64,000 nucleotides of DNA from Comamonas testosteroni (GCF_000761245.1 NZ_AWOR01000078.1:310001-374000); one strand, 5' to 3'. Shown: positions 26,068-35,244, numbered from the stretch's first letter. Translations and numbers: made by a program. The notes: generated by a model not told the origin, from the letters alone.

Positions 26068-27074
26068 ACGCGATAAAAAGAGCGATACCAATCCACAAAA
26101 TGCTGCACACCCGTGACCACGGGCATGGATGGCGAGAAGCCGACCCAGGCTTGCAGGGCACGCGTGTCGGCCGAGGTGCTGTGCATGTCCCCGGGCTGTA
26201 TGGGCAGCATTTGCTTGCGGGCGGTAATTTTCAGGGAGCCCTCCAGTGCCGCGATGTAGTCCATCAGCACGGTGGGCGCGTTGTTGCCGATATTGAAGAT
26301 GCGATAGGGCGCGGTGCTGGTGCCAGGGTTGGGGTTCTGGCTGTCATAGCTGGCGTCGGGCGTGGCAGGCTTGTCCAGCACGCGCATGATGCCTTCGACA
26401 ATATCGTCGATATAGGTGAAGTCGCGCATCAGCTTGCCTTCGCCATAAACATCGATGCGCTCGCCCGCCAGTATGGCCCTGGTGAACTTGAACAAGGCCA
26501 TGTCGGGGCGGCCCCAGGGACCGTACACCGTGAAGAAGCGCAGGCCTGTGGTGGGTATGCCGTACAGGTGCGAATAGGTATGAGCCATCAGCTCATTGGC
26601 CTTCTTGGTGGCTGCGTAGTAGCTGATGGGGTGGTCCACCGCGTCGCTTTCGGCAAACGGCATCTTGGTGTTGCCGCCATAGACGCTGGAACTGCTGGCA
26701 TAGACCAGATGCCCGACCTGGTGCTTGCGGCATCCTTGCAAGATATTGCCAAAGCCCAGCAGATTCGAGTCGGTGTAGTCGTCGGGCTGATCGATGGAGT
26801 AGCGAACACCGGCCTGCGCGGCCAGATGAAGCACCTTGGCGGGAGCCACTTGGGCAAACAGGTCGGCCATGCCTTGCCGGTCCGCCACATCGAGCTCCAC
26901 AAAGCGGAAGTGGGCATGCGGACGCAACTCGGCGAGGCGGGCATGCTTGAGTGCCACGTCGTAGTAGTTGTTGAGGTTGTCGATGCCAACCACGGGCACG
27001 CCTTGCTCAAGCAGTCGCTTGGCGCAATGCATGCCGATAAAGCCGGCACAGCCGGTGATCAGAACGGGATTCAT
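26064..27074 (-). CDS. UDP-glucuronate 4-epimerase (NAD-dependent epimerase family)
   Basis: This short-chain dehydrogenase-type epimerase most likely converts UDP-glucuronate to UDP-galacturonate. The 336-residue protein has TGCAGFIG (7-14), the catalytic pair Tyr153 and Lys157 in SYYAATKK, and SSSSVYGGN. The [10 protein letters not shown] and [16 protein letters not shown] blocks are characteristic of UDP-glucuronate epimerases rather than GalE. It lies between GT39 and ugd with ATGA overlaps at both ends. Together with ugd it would supply UDP-galacturonate for the surface glycosyltransferases beside it. The exact epimer product is inferred. Confidence 0.87.
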   Translation of the reverse strand: MNPVLITGCAGFIGMHCAKRLLEQGVPVVGIDNLNNYYDVALKHARLAELRPHAHFRFVELDVADRQGMADLFAQVAPAKVLHLAAQAGVRYSIDQPDDYTDSNLLGFGNILQGCRKHQVGHLVYASSSSVYGGNTKMPFAESDAVDHPISYYAATKKANELMAHTYSHLYGIPTTGLRFFTVYGPWGRPDMALFKFTRAILAGERIDVYGEGKLMRDFTYIDDIVEGIMRVLDKPATPDASYDSQNPNPGTSTAPYRIFNIGNNAPTVLMDYIAALEGSLKITARKQMLPIQPGDMHSTSADTRALQAWVGFSPSMPVVTGVQHFVDWYRSFYRV

Positions 27075-28576
27075 GGGGCAATCCAGAGATATTGGTATTG
27101 CGCAGGTGTTGCGCTGGCAGGCATTTTCTCGAAAGGCATGCTCAGTGTCTGCACCGCGGTTTTTGTCTGCGTGGTGAAGATGCCGGTCCACCAGCCCTCG
27201 ACGGGCTTGTCGGCGCGTGTAATCAATAGCAGACCGCCTGCGGTATCGGCGTCGGCCTGAGACAGGCACTGCCTCAGCTGTGCGCCATCAGAGCAGCCCA
27301 GGGCGTAGGTTTGTGGGAACTGCGAATGCAGCATGGCCGCCATCATATGGTCCGAGCCCACGATGACTCCCTTGCCGTCGTAACCGGCCTTGCGCAGTTC
27401 CTGGGCCAGCGCCTTGACCGGATGGTTGAGCTCGTCGGGATCGTTCTTGCGACCACCCTGCCAGGGGCGCAGTGTTGCCATGATCAGAAAGATCAGCGCA
27501 AAGACGACGACGAAGGTGGTGAACATCCGGCCCACGCCTTGCTCCAGAAGCGTCGGACGCCAGACATAGAGGGCCAAGGGTGCAATGGCCGTCAGAGGCA
27601 GCATCCATCGCTGCTTGAAGTCCGTGACATCGGCTGCCAGCACCATGGCCAGCAGGCAGATGGCAATGATGAGCAGGTAGTTGCGCAGCAAAGGCCGGGC
27701 CCAGACCTGGGCCGGCAAAGACGCATTGCAGCCTGTTCTCCAGAGTCTGGAGCGGTAGCTGAGCAGAACGGCAATCAGCCACAGGCCCAAGGTCGCAAGC
27801 AGGGCCTTGAGCAGATTGCCCAGACCCTTCAGATGCGAGGCCTCGGTGGAGATTGACATCTTCTGCACGGTTTCGGTGGTTGCCATGCCCCAGTGCGAAG
27901 CCAGCCAGAAGCCATGGGGCGCAAACACCAGCAAGCCCACCAGCGGAGCCAGCCACCAGCCCTTGGCGAAGATGGCGCGACGCACCTGTGCCACCGTCAT
28001 GGAGGCCAGGAACAAGGCGCCAATGAGCATGGCATAGCTGTATTTGGACAGCATGCCCAGACCGCAGAAGAGGCCGATCAGAACAAAATTGATGGCTTGC
28101 GGCCTTTGCACCTGGCGCAGCACAGCCCACCATAGACCCATGGTCATTGCCGTCACCATCACCGTATGGGTCTGGTCGCGCAGCGAGTCCCAGCCGAAGG
28201 GGGGCATCAGCAGCAGACCTGCGGCAACCCACCAGGCCCCTTTCTGCCCCAACAACTGCCGGCCAGCCAGCCATGCCAGGCAATAGGTCAGGGCAATCAG
28301 CAAATGTTTGAGCAGAGCCAGAGCCAGCACCGAAGGGCCGAGAATCTGGCAGGCCGCCCATTGCATCCAGGTATACAGAGGCGGCTGCGGGCCATAGCCC
28401 AGCTGCAATTGCTGGGCCCAGAGAATCTGTTCGGACTCATCCCATTTCATGCCCGCAGAAATGCTGATACGGGACACGATATGGGCACAAATTAAAAGAG
28501 CCAGCCATATCCATGGCTTGGCATACAGGGCTTGTTGCCAGTCGGGGCGAATAGAAGTCGAGGAGTTTGATGCCAT
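27071..28576 (-). CDS. GT39-family membrane glycosyltransferase (ArnT/Rgt-like)
   Basis: This 501-residue polytopic enzyme should transfer a sugar from a polyprenyl-phosphate carrier to lipid A or core lipopolysaccharide on the periplasmic side. The family's acidic pair, Asp46-Glu47 in MKWDESEQILWAQ, follows the first helix. PPLYTWMQW and RDQTHTVMVT lie in the first loops, and 10-12 hydrophobic segments are present, with a C-terminal soluble part. Genes for L-Ara4N synthesis are absent while ugd and the epimerase are coupled to it, so a uronic acid donor is more likely. It diverges from the GT2 gene across 139 bp. Confidence 0.85.
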   Translation of the reverse strand: MASNSSTSIRPDWQQALYAKPWIWLALLICAHIVSRISISAGMKWDESEQILWAQQLQLGYGPQPPLYTWMQWAACQILGPSVLALALLKHLLIALTYCLAWLAGRQLLGQKGAWWVAAGLLLMPPFGWDSLRDQTHTVMVTAMTMGLWWAVLRQVQRPQAINFVLIGLFCGLGMLSKYSYAMLIGALFLASMTVAQVRRAIFAKGWWLAPLVGLLVFAPHGFWLASHWGMATTETVQKMSISTEASHLKGLGNLLKALLATLGLWLIAVLLSYRSRLWRTGCNASLPAQVWARPLLRNYLLIIAICLLAMVLAADVTDFKQRWMLPLTAIAPLALYVWRPTLLEQGVGRMFTTFVVVFALIFLIMATLRPWQGGRKNDPDELNHPVKALAQELRKAGYDGKGVIVGSDHMMAAMLHSQFPQTYALGCSDGAQLRQCLSQADADTAGGLLLITRADKPVEGWWTGIFTTQTKTAVQTLSMPFEKMPASATPAQYQYLWIAP

Positions 28577-28715
28577 AGGATTTGGCGAGTGCACATTTTT
28601 TGATAGTACGCACTTACGATTGCGCTTGGCTTTGCAGGCCAAACAATGGGCTTGGCGCAAATGGCACATGGGGTATTCAGTTAGTATAGGTGACTGTTAT
28701 CCCCAAGCATTCAGC

Positions 28716-29732
28716 ATGACGTCCGTGCACGATTCAAACCCCGAAGTCTCCATCGTTGTTCCTGTATATAACGAGTTCGATAATCTGCCCGATCTGGTGG
28801 CCCGCATTGACGAGGCCATGCGCACCCAGGCACTGAGTTACGAGCTGATTGCAGTGGACGATGGCTCGACGGATGGCAGTGCCAAGCGTCTGCGCGAGCT
28901 GGCCGAACAGCATCCCTGGGTGCGCGCCGTCTGTCTGGTGCGCAACTACGGCCAGTCCAGTGCCCTGCAAGCCGGTTTTGACCGGGTGCGTGGCCGTTAT
29001 GTGGTCACGCTGGATGCCGACCTGCAAAACGAACCCGGCGATATTCCGCTGCTGCTGGAGCGCCTGGAAAACGACCCCGATGTGGACATGATCTCGGGCT
29101 GGCGCAAGAATCGCCAGGACAAGGCGCTGTCGCGCCGCCTGCCTTCGGTGCTGGCCAACCGCCTGATTTCCAAATTCACCAATGTGCAGCTGCACGACTA
29201 TGGCTGTGCATTGAAGGCCTATCGCCGCGAAATCATCGACCGCATCCGCCTGTATGGCGAGATGCACCGTTTCATCCCCTCACTGGCGCGTGATGCCGGT
29301 GCGCGCATCACGGAGATTCCGGTGCGTCACCATGCACGCACGCGCGGTGTCTCCAAATACGGCATAGATCGCACTTTCCGGGTGATCCTGGATCTGATCT
29401 TCATTGTCTTTTTCATGCGCTTTCGCCAGCGTCCCCTGCATGCCTTCGGCGGCATGGGGCTGTGGATGGCTACGCCTGGCGTGCTGATTCTGCTGTGGCT
29501 GCTGGCGCAGAAGATCATGGGTGAAGCGATTGGCGGCCGCCCCCTGTTGATGGCAGGGGTCATGCTGGTGCTCATGGGCATGCAGTTCATCGCGGCGGGC
29601 CTGATCGGCGAGCTGCTGACGCGTATCTATTACGAGTCGGGCAGCGGCCTGCAGTACCACGCCAAGGATTACGGCGCTGTCGAATACAAGCCTGCAGACA
29701 AGGCCGCGAAAACCGAGACCGCGCTCCTGTGA
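28716..29732 (+). CDS. GT2 polyprenyl-phosphate glycosyltransferase (ArnC/RgtE/GtrB-like)
   Basis: This 338-residue enzyme would load a sugar from a UDP donor onto undecaprenyl phosphate. The GT-A domain has VSIVVPVYNE, DDGSTDGS and the metal motif Asp100-Ala-Asp102 in TLDADLQNEPGD. The dolichol-phosphate-mannose-synthase-like block YGEMHRFIPSL follows, and two C-terminal membrane helices (~residues 235-310) are typical of ArnC and GtrB. It is coupled to the next gene by a GTGA overlap. The GT39 enzyme encoded divergently is its natural partner, using the lipid-linked sugar it makes. Confidence 0.87.
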   Translation: MTSVHDSNPEVSIVVPVYNEFDNLPDLVARIDEAMRTQALSYELIAVDDGSTDGSAKRLRELAEQHPWVRAVCLVRNYGQSSALQAGFDRVRGRYVVTLDADLQNEPGDIPLLLERLENDPDVDMISGWRKNRQDKALSRRLPSVLANRLISKFTNVQLHDYGCALKAYRREIIDRIRLYGEMHRFIPSLARDAGARITEIPVRHHARTRGVSKYGIDRTFRVILDLIFIVFFMRFRQRPLHAFGGMGLWMATPGVLILLWLLAQKIMGEAIGGRPLLMAGVMLVLMGMQFIAAGLIGELLTRIYYESGSGLQYHAKDYGAVEYKPADKAAKTETALL

Positions 29733-30664
29733 GCAAGGCGCGTAAGGCGTTTGTCCGGGCCCTGATGGGCATCGCTTTGCTGGCCGCCGTTGTCTATCTC
29801 GCGAATCCGGTCCAGCTCTGGGGCCGGCTGCAGCAGGCCAACCCCTGGTGGCTTCTGGGGGGCTTGGGGGTTTCCTTTGCCTCCAATGCGGTGTCGGCAT
29901 GGCGCTGGCGTGCCATGGCCCAATGGCTTGGGGCCGAGATGTCGCTGGCCTCAGGCATGCGCTGGTATTTTCAGGCGATTGGCCTGAATGTGCTGCTGCC
30001 GGGCGCTGTCGTGGGCGGCGATGTCTATCGTGCAATTGCGCTGCAGAAGACCGGGCAGGCCAAGGCTGCCAGCAATCTGTCGGTGATTCTGGATCGTGTC
30101 AGCGGCCTGTGGATGCTGTGCGCGATCGGCGGTCTGGGTGCGGTGGCTTGCGCTTCCACGCTGGCCCCCTGGGTGCACATGGATACCGCGATCTTTGTCA
30201 CGCTGCTGCTTGTCGTCATCGTGCTGTGGTTGCTGCTGCCTTGGGTCGCTTTGCAGGGCTTGCGCAGCAACTGGCTCAAGTTGCCTGGTGCATGGCTGGA
30301 GCCTGTGCGCATGGCAGCAAGCAGCCCGAACTTTCTGCTGCAACTGTGGGTGCAAGCAGCATCCTCGGCATTGGTGCAATTGCTGTCTGCTGGTGCACTG
30401 GCCTGTGGGGCCATGGCTCTGGGCCTGCATTTGCCGCTGGCCGTATGGGCCTTTGTCATCGCCCCTGTGTTTCTGATGGCTGCGCTGCCTGTAAGTGTGG
30501 GTGGCTGGGGCACCCGTGAAGCCGCTGCAGTGGCAGCTCTGGCTCCCTTCGGAGTGCCTGCGGTACTAGCGGTCGGGGTTGGGCTCTTGTATGGTGTCTT
30601 TGCCCTGGGCCAGGGGGCTCTGGGAGCTCTGGCCCTGGGTTTGCCGGGCAGGGCTCAGGACTGA
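29729..30664 (+). CDS. Lysylphosphatidylglycerol-synthase TM / UPF0104 family membrane protein
   Basis: This 311-residue integral membrane protein has about eight helices. It belongs to the family named for the flippase half of MprF (also AglD-like proteins), which is often found beside polyprenyl-phosphate glycosyltransferases. Characteristic are NAVSAWRWRAMAQW, GLNVLLPGAVVGGDVYRA, ILDRVSGLW and the late LPVSVGGWGTREAA. The GTG start at 29729 overlaps the GT2 stop. A role in flipping the lipid-linked sugar made by GT2 is attractive but unproven. Its 3' end overlaps that of the convergent O-antigen ligase gene by ten bases. Confidence 0.8.
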   Translation: MSKARKAFVRALMGIALLAAVVYLANPVQLWGRLQQANPWWLLGGLGVSFASNAVSAWRWRAMAQWLGAEMSLASGMRWYFQAIGLNVLLPGAVVGGDVYRAIALQKTGQAKAASNLSVILDRVSGLWMLCAIGGLGAVACASTLAPWVHMDTAIFVTLLLVVIVLWLLLPWVALQGLRSNWLKLPGAWLEPVRMAASSPNFLLQLWVQAASSALVQLLSAGALACGAMALGLHLPLAVWAFVIAPVFLMAALPVSVGGWGTREAAAVAALAPFGVPAVLAVGVGLLYGVFALGQGALGALALGLPGRAQD

Positions 30665-31959
30665 GCCGCTGCGGGAGCCCTGGCTTCCAGTCTGCAGATA
30701 CCGCCCCAGAGCACGGCCAGGCTGAAGATGTAGAACATGTTTCCGCTGTTGTGAGCGAAGAATACCTGGGTCCAGCCAAAGCCGAAGTAGGCCAGCGGCA
30801 GCAGGGTGGCTGCTGCACGCAGAGCCAGCAGCCTGGGGCGCTGAGCCGCATCGGCAAGCGCCAGGCGGCGCGGCGTGGGCCAGAAAATGGCGGCAGGCAC
30901 GGCATAGAACGCCAGCAGCAGGATCAGACCCGGTAGCCCGCGCTTGACCCACATGTCCAGGATTTCGTTGTGCGCATGCCCATACTCCATGACCGAGGGA
31001 TGGGCCAGGCCTTGATCGACCATCTGCTTCTTGGCCGCAGGGTAGCCGGCCAGTCCCCAGCCACTGAAGGGGCGTTGCTCGATTAAATGAATCGCAAGCC
31101 GCCATTGCTCCAGGCGCTGGCCGACCGAGGTCATCGCATATTTCTGGGGATCCTGCAGATACTGTGAGACTTCCCGGGCGGCTTCGGCACTGCGTTGTTC
31201 CAGCTTCTGGTAGGCCGGCACTGCCACGATCAGCCCTAGCATGAGCATTGCTGCCGCAGCCATGCTGGCCAGACGCTTGTAGCCATTGAGCCAGGCCATC
31301 AGCCAGATGGCCGCGATCAGCAGCGGGATCACCACCCAGGAGCCTCGGGAGTCGGAAAGAAAGGACGCAAAGACACCGCATGCACCCAGCAGGCCCAGGG
31401 CAGCGGCCTGGGCCTTGCTCCAGCGGCCCAGCACGGCCAGCGACAAGGTGGCAAAACCCAGGTACATGGCGATGCCGCCATACTGGATGGCATTGGTAAA
31501 GCCGGTTACACGCGGCATCTTGAGCACGCCGGCCTGGTATACGGCAATGGCCAGGGCGCCTGCGCAGCCCAGGGCCAGGCCCCAGACAATGGCCGAGAGC
31601 CGGACACCCGATTTGCTCAGATACCAGAGGCTCAGAGCGGCCAGGGCATATTTCGCGCCGTAGCCCCAGCCTGCCGCCGAGAACCAGCGATCGAAGGACA
31701 GGCTCCAGAGCAGTCCCAGCACCAGCATCAGCCCCACCAGCACCAAGGTTTCACGGCGGGCAGGGCCTTTGGGGCGAGCGGCGACGGAGCCGACCAGCGC
31801 CAAAAGAGCCAGGGCCGTGGATCCGTAAGAGTAGCCAGAGGGAACGCAAAGACTCAGTGCAAAGAATGCAAAGCAGGCGGCATCCAGGGCATGAGCAAGT
31901 GCAGCCACCCGCTTGCCGGGCTGGCCGGGTTGAGGGGTGACGGGTGTAGGCACATTCAT
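30655..31959 (-). CDS. O-antigen ligase/polymerase family membrane protein (Wzy_C)
   Basis: This 434-residue protein has about eleven helices and one large periplasmic loop. It should join O-antigen to lipid A-core (WaaL) or polymerise repeat units (Wzy). The loop region shows SDSRGSW (~202-208), RPFSGWGLAGY and HAHNEILDMWVKRG (~328-341), the conserved Wzy_C features with the key Arg and His. Sequence alone does not separate ligase from polymerase. It is transcribed opposite to the genes on both sides and ends ten bases inside the 3' end of the flippase-like gene. ATG 31959 begins a short basic N-terminal tail. Confidence 0.82.
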   Translation of the reverse strand: MNVPTPVTPQPGQPGKRVAALAHALDAACFAFFALSLCVPSGYSYGSTALALLALVGSVAARPKGPARRETLVLVGLMLVLGLLWSLSFDRWFSAAGWGYGAKYALAALSLWYLSKSGVRLSAIVWGLALGCAGALAIAVYQAGVLKMPRVTGFTNAIQYGGIAMYLGFATLSLAVLGRWSKAQAAALGLLGACGVFASFLSDSRGSWVVIPLLIAAIWLMAWLNGYKRLASMAAAAMLMLGLIVAVPAYQKLEQRSAEAAREVSQYLQDPQKYAMTSVGQRLEQWRLAIHLIEQRPFSGWGLAGYPAAKKQMVDQGLAHPSVMEYGHAHNEILDMWVKRGLPGLILLLAFYAVPAAIFWPTPRRLALADAAQRPRLLALRAAATLLPLAYFGFGWTQVFFAHNSGNMFYIFSLAVLWGGICRLEARAPAAAQS

Positions 31960-32034
31960 AGTTGTAATCGGGTTCTTCTGCGAGGCAGCGGGCTTCAACC
32001 TACACTGCAGGTCTTGTGTTCGGTGCAGAAGTGT

Positions 32035-32799
32035 ATGTCGTCATTACCCATTGTCTTTATCAATTTGTCCAAGGACGCTGAGCGTCGCGAGCGCATGACG
32101 GCCCAGTTCGCGCAAATGGGGTTGACGGCGTCGCGTTTGCCTGCCGTGTGGTGGGCGGATCTGTCCGAGGCCGAGCAAAAACGGCTCTTCTGTGCGCCGC
32201 AAAGCCATGGCCGCTACTTCAAGCCCCTGAGCAACGGAGAGAAGGGCTGCTATGCCAGTCATCTGAGGTCATGGCAGCAGCTGCTGGATAGCGATGCGCC
32301 AGCCATGGTGGTCTTCGAGGATGATGTGCGGCTTCTGCCGCAATTGCCGCAGGCGCTGGCGGCGATCGAGGCCCTGCCCGCCGATGGCAGCTGGGACATG
32401 ATCAAGCTCTACGGGCGTGAGCCGGAAAAGATAGCCAACCAAGGTCCGCTGGTCGCGGGGGCCTTGCAGCTGATCTCCTATCAGCGGGTGCCCAGCTTTG
32501 CTGCCGGCTATGTCATCAGCCGCTCCGGTGCCCGCAAGATGCTGAAGGCACGTGTTCCCTTCGACAGGCCGGTGGATGTGGATATCCGCTTCTGGTTTGA
32601 AAACGACTTGCGCGTTTACGGGGTCTATCCCTCGGTCATTGCTCTGGACGATACCAGTGAGGTCAGCAGCATCTGGGCCCAGCAGGCAGCACCGACGAGC
32701 CGCCTGCAGAAATTGCGCAAATTCAAGATGAAGCTGGCATTGAACTGGGGCAATCTCCGGGCGGCAAAACCCCAGGTATCGGCGGTGCTCAAGCCTTGA
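32035..32799 (+). CDS. Glycosyltransferase family 25 (LPS biosynthesis)
   Basis: This 254-residue enzyme of the LgtB/LpsA family adds a hexose, commonly galactose, to lipopolysaccharide. The start VFINLSKDAERRERM (7-21), GEKGCYASHLRSW (68-80), EDDVRL (95-100) and the later DRPVDVDIRFWFE block fit the family. The start ATG 32035 gives exactly the conserved N-terminus; upstream sequence in frame is not protein-like. Its last 11 bases overlap the end of the convergent GT4 gene. It belongs functionally to the surface polysaccharide cluster, though its sugar is unknown. Confidence 0.86.
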   Translation: MSSLPIVFINLSKDAERRERMTAQFAQMGLTASRLPAVWWADLSEAEQKRLFCAPQSHGRYFKPLSNGEKGCYASHLRSWQQLLDSDAPAMVVFEDDVRLLPQLPQALAAIEALPADGSWDMIKLYGREPEKIANQGPLVAGALQLISYQRVPSFAAGYVISRSGARKMLKARVPFDRPVDVDIRFWFENDLRVYGVYPSVIALDDTSEVSSIWAQQAAPTSRLQKLRKFKMKLALNWGNLRAAKPQVSAVLKP

Positions 32800-33874
32800 G
32801 CGGCAGCAGCCTTTGATATTGGCCCCACATCTGCTCTCGTCCATAGTGGCCGAGGGCCTGAGCACGCGCCGCTGCGCCCAGGCGCTGGGCCAGGGCTGGG
32901 TCCTGGAGCAGTCGTTGCAGTGCATCCGCCATGGAGTCGGGGTCTGACTCCTGAACCCGCAGGCCGTTCACCTCGGGGGTGACGACTTCCCGGGCGCCGA
33001 TCACATCGGAGACGACACAGGCGCAGCCTGCGGCCATGCCTTCCACAAGAGCCAGAGGCATGCCTTCCCAATGTGTCGCCAGAACAAAGATCTGCGTTCT
33101 GGACAGTCGCTGGGGCAGGTCCGAGACATTGCCCAGGAAGCGAACCTGCTGCTCAAGTCCGAGCTCGGCCACCAGCCGCTCGGCTCTGGCCCTGAGTGAA
33201 CTCTTGCCTGCGCCGGCCAGATAGAGTGTGGGCGTCAGGCCGCGTTGCCTGAGAGCGGCCATGGCCCTGATCAGCGTGTCGTGATCCTTCTGGCGCGCAA
33301 AGCGTGAGGCCATGTAAATCGCCGGTTCGCGCTCTTGCCAGAGCGAGGGCATGGCCTCCTGGGGAAAGCGCGTCAGGTCGATGCCGTTGCAGATGGCAAT
33401 GCATTTCTCGGCCGGGAAACCCCTCTCGACCAGGCTGGTCCTGACGCCTTCGGAGACGCCGATATGGGCCTGGGTGAACGGCTCCAGCGCCAGGGCCTGG
33501 CGCAGACGACGCGGTGTGTAGCGCTCGCGCGAGTTGTGTTCCACATGAAAGACATGCGCCACTCCCTCGGCCGCCGCCGCGCGCCGGCCCCAGATATGGT
33601 CGCTGAAACCATGAGCGAACATGGCATCCGGCTTGAACCCGCGAATGATCTTGCGCAGCTCCCAGACGGTGAGCGCATGCAGCCAGTTGGACACCACGAT
33701 GACCTGAAGACCTTGCTGGCGCAGTGCGTCAATCTTGCGTTCATCCGTGCTGGGTTTGCGGCGCAGCACCAGCACAACTTCATAGCCGGGTGTGCGCAGT
33801 GCGGCCAGACTCAGGTCTACGGCGACCTGGGTGGCACCGGAGAAGCCTCCGGTAACAAAGTGAAGAATGCGCAT
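32789..33874 (-). CDS. Glycosyltransferase family 4
   Basis: This 361-residue GT-B enzyme uses a nucleotide sugar to extend a polysaccharide. The N-terminal domain opens MRILHFVTGGFSGATQVAV. The C-terminal nucleotide-binding half contains ASRFARQKDHDTLI, a GNVSDLPQRL segment and THWEGMPLALVEGMAAGCA with the E-x7-E pair of the retaining GT4 family. It is convergent with GT25 and lies downstream of the zinc-finger gene, from which a minus-strand terminator separates it. The acceptor is probably LPS core or O-antigen, by context only. Confidence 0.87.
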   Translation of the reverse strand: MRILHFVTGGFSGATQVAVDLSLAALRTPGYEVVLVLRRKPSTDERKIDALRQQGLQVIVVSNWLHALTVWELRKIIRGFKPDAMFAHGFSDHIWGRRAAAAEGVAHVFHVEHNSRERYTPRRLRQALALEPFTQAHIGVSEGVRTSLVERGFPAEKCIAICNGIDLTRFPQEAMPSLWQEREPAIYMASRFARQKDHDTLIRAMAALRQRGLTPTLYLAGAGKSSLRARAERLVAELGLEQQVRFLGNVSDLPQRLSRTQIFVLATHWEGMPLALVEGMAAGCACVVSDVIGAREVVTPEVNGLRVQESDPDSMADALQRLLQDPALAQRLGAAARAQALGHYGREQMWGQYQRLLPLKA

Positions 33875-33899
33875 AACTCGCGATCGTGGCTCGCAAATG

Positions 33900-33936
33900 A
33901 AAAAGCATCTGGTCGTTCGCTGGAGCGACCAGATGC
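33900..33936 (-). terminator. Intrinsic terminator after the zinc-finger gene
   Basis: On the minus strand an 11-bp perfect stem, GCATCTGGTCG with CGACCAGATGC and a ten-base loop, is followed by TTTTT. It ends the zinc-finger transcript before the GT4 start at 33874. Confidence 0.85.
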
Positions 33937-33952
33937 CTTGGGGTTTTGGGAA

Positions 33953-34162
33953 TCAATGCCCGCCAGCAAACACCTCACCGGCCTTGAGGCGGTAGGTCGT
34001 GCCGCAATAAGGGCATTTGGCATCGCCGGTCTTGGCCACGTCCAGATAGACCTTGGGGTGGCTGTTCCACAGCTTCATGTCGGCCTTGGGGCTGGGGCAG
34101 AACACACCACCCTGGGCGTTCAGGTCTTTGGCGGCCAGTTCGACGACGGCATTCGTGGTCAT
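33953..34162 (-). CDS. Zinc-finger domain protein, CHCC (NDUFS6-like) type
   Basis: This 69-residue cytoplasmic protein has one zinc-binding fold. Ligands are Cys in VFCPSP, His in WNSHPKVY and the pair CPYC followed by GTTYRLK, the zf-CHCC pattern also seen in mitochondrial complex I subunit NDUFS6. The bacterial relatives are conserved next to ilvE or waa genes in betaproteobacteria; their role is not established. The start ATG 34162 gives a complete domain. Upstream, a family A repeat separates it from ilvE. Confidence 0.85.
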   Translation of the reverse strand: MTTNAVVELAAKDLNAQGGVFCPSPKADMKLWNSHPKVYLDVAKTGDAKCPYCGTTYRLKAGEVFAGGH

Positions 34163-34225
34163 TTCTCGTGTCTTTCGTGTTTTCAATAATGAAGCATGGC
34201 CGGAAATACTGGCGCAATTGAGATC

Positions 34226-34301
34226 AGAAGCACCGAGCAAGGGCCGTCCCGCAGCGACGGTGCTGTCCCCCGAGGGGGAAGCGGCAAAGCCGCTCAGGGG
34301 G
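34226..34301 (-). repeat. GC-rich 3'-UTR repeat, family A, copy 4
   Basis: This is a shorter copy. On the minus strand it starts CCCCCTGAGCGGC four bases after the ilvE stop and ends GGCCCTTGCTCGGTGCTTCT. The central stem is reduced to CCCCC-TCG-GGGGG. It fills the ilvE to zinc-finger gap. Confidence 0.8.
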
Positions 34302-34305
34302 TGAT

Positions 34306-35244
34306 TTATACCAAGGTGAGCCAGTGTGCGTATTTGGGGTTGCGGCCGTTGACGATGTCAAAGTAGGCCGCCTGGATTTTCTCGGTAATCGGGCCGCGGC
34401 GGCCTTCGCCGATCTGCACGCGGTCCACTTCGCGGATGGGCGTGACTTCTGCGGCGGTGCCGGTGAAGAACAGCTCGTCCGAGATATACAGCTCATCGCG
34501 GGTGATGCGCTTTTGCACCACTTCCAGGCCCAGGTCCTTGCAGATGTGCAGCACGGTGTTGCGGGTGATGCCGTTGAGTGCGCCTGCAGACAGGTCGGGG
34601 GTGTAGACCACGCCGTCCTTGATCACAAAGATGTTCTCGCCCGATCCTTCGGAGACAAAGCCCGAGGCGTCCAGCAGGATGGCCTCGTCGTAGCCGTCGT
34701 CCAGAGCCTCGGTATTGGCCATGATGGAGTTGGTGTAGTTGCTCACCGCCTTGGCCTGGCTCATGGTGATGTTCACATGGTGGCGGGTGAAGCTGGAAAT
34801 CTTGGTGCGGATGCCGCGCTGCATGCCTTCCTCGCCCAGATAGGCGCCCCAGGCCCAGGCAGCCACCATCAGGTGGATGGTGTTGCCCTTGGGCGAGACA
34901 CCCAGCTTGCGGTCGCCGATCCAGGTCAGCGGGCGCAGATAGCAGGATTTGAGACCGTTGGCCTTGACCACCTCGACCTGGGCCTGATTGACCTGTTCCT
35001 GGCGGAACGGGATCTGCATGCGCAGGATCTTGGCACTGTTGAACAGGCGCTTGGTGTGCTCTTCAAGGCGGAAGATGGCCGTGCCCTGTGCGGTTTCATA
35101 GGCGCGCACGCCTTCAAAGGCGCCGCAGCCATAGTGCAGCGTGTGGGTCAGCACGTGGATCTTGGCGTCGCGCCATTCCACCAACTGGCCATCCATCCAG
35201 ATCTTGCCGTCGCGGTCGGACATCGAGGGAACAACAGGGCTCAT
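34306..35244 (-). CDS. ilvE: Branched-chain amino acid aminotransferase
   Basis: This is the last step of valine, leucine and isoleucine synthesis. The 312-residue PLP enzyme of fold type IV has the start KIWMDGQLVEWRDAKIHVLT, HTLHYGCGAFEGVRAY, and Lys165 in MSQAKAVSNYTNS as the PLP lysine. The C-terminal ELFFTGTAAEVTPI is also conserved. The length equals that of E. coli IlvE. ATG 35244 is the first Met; an upstream stem-loop at 35278-35304 (GCGCTGCTGCC with GGCGGCAGCGC) lies in the 81 bp after the preceding gene. No other ilv or leu gene is near. Confidence 0.93.
   Translation of the reverse strand: MSPVVPSMSDRDGKIWMDGQLVEWRDAKIHVLTHTLHYGCGAFEGVRAYETAQGTAIFRLEEHTKRLFNSAKILRMQIPFRQEQVNQAQVEVVKANGLKSCYLRPLTWIGDRKLGVSPKGNTIHLMVAAWAWGAYLGEEGMQRGIRTKISSFTRHHVNITMSQAKAVSNYTNSIMANTEALDDGYDEAILLDASGFVSEGSGENIFVIKDGVVYTPDLSAGALNGITRNTVLHICKDLGLEVVQKRITRDELYISDELFFTGTAAEVTPIREVDRVQIGEGRRGPITEKIQAAYFDIVNGRNPKYAHWLTLV

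Noticed and set aside
27071-28576. GT39 gene as an ArnT for L-Ara4N
   Set aside because: No arnA, arnB or arnD genes are near, while ugd and a UDP-glucuronate epimerase are coupled to it; a uronic acid donor fits better.
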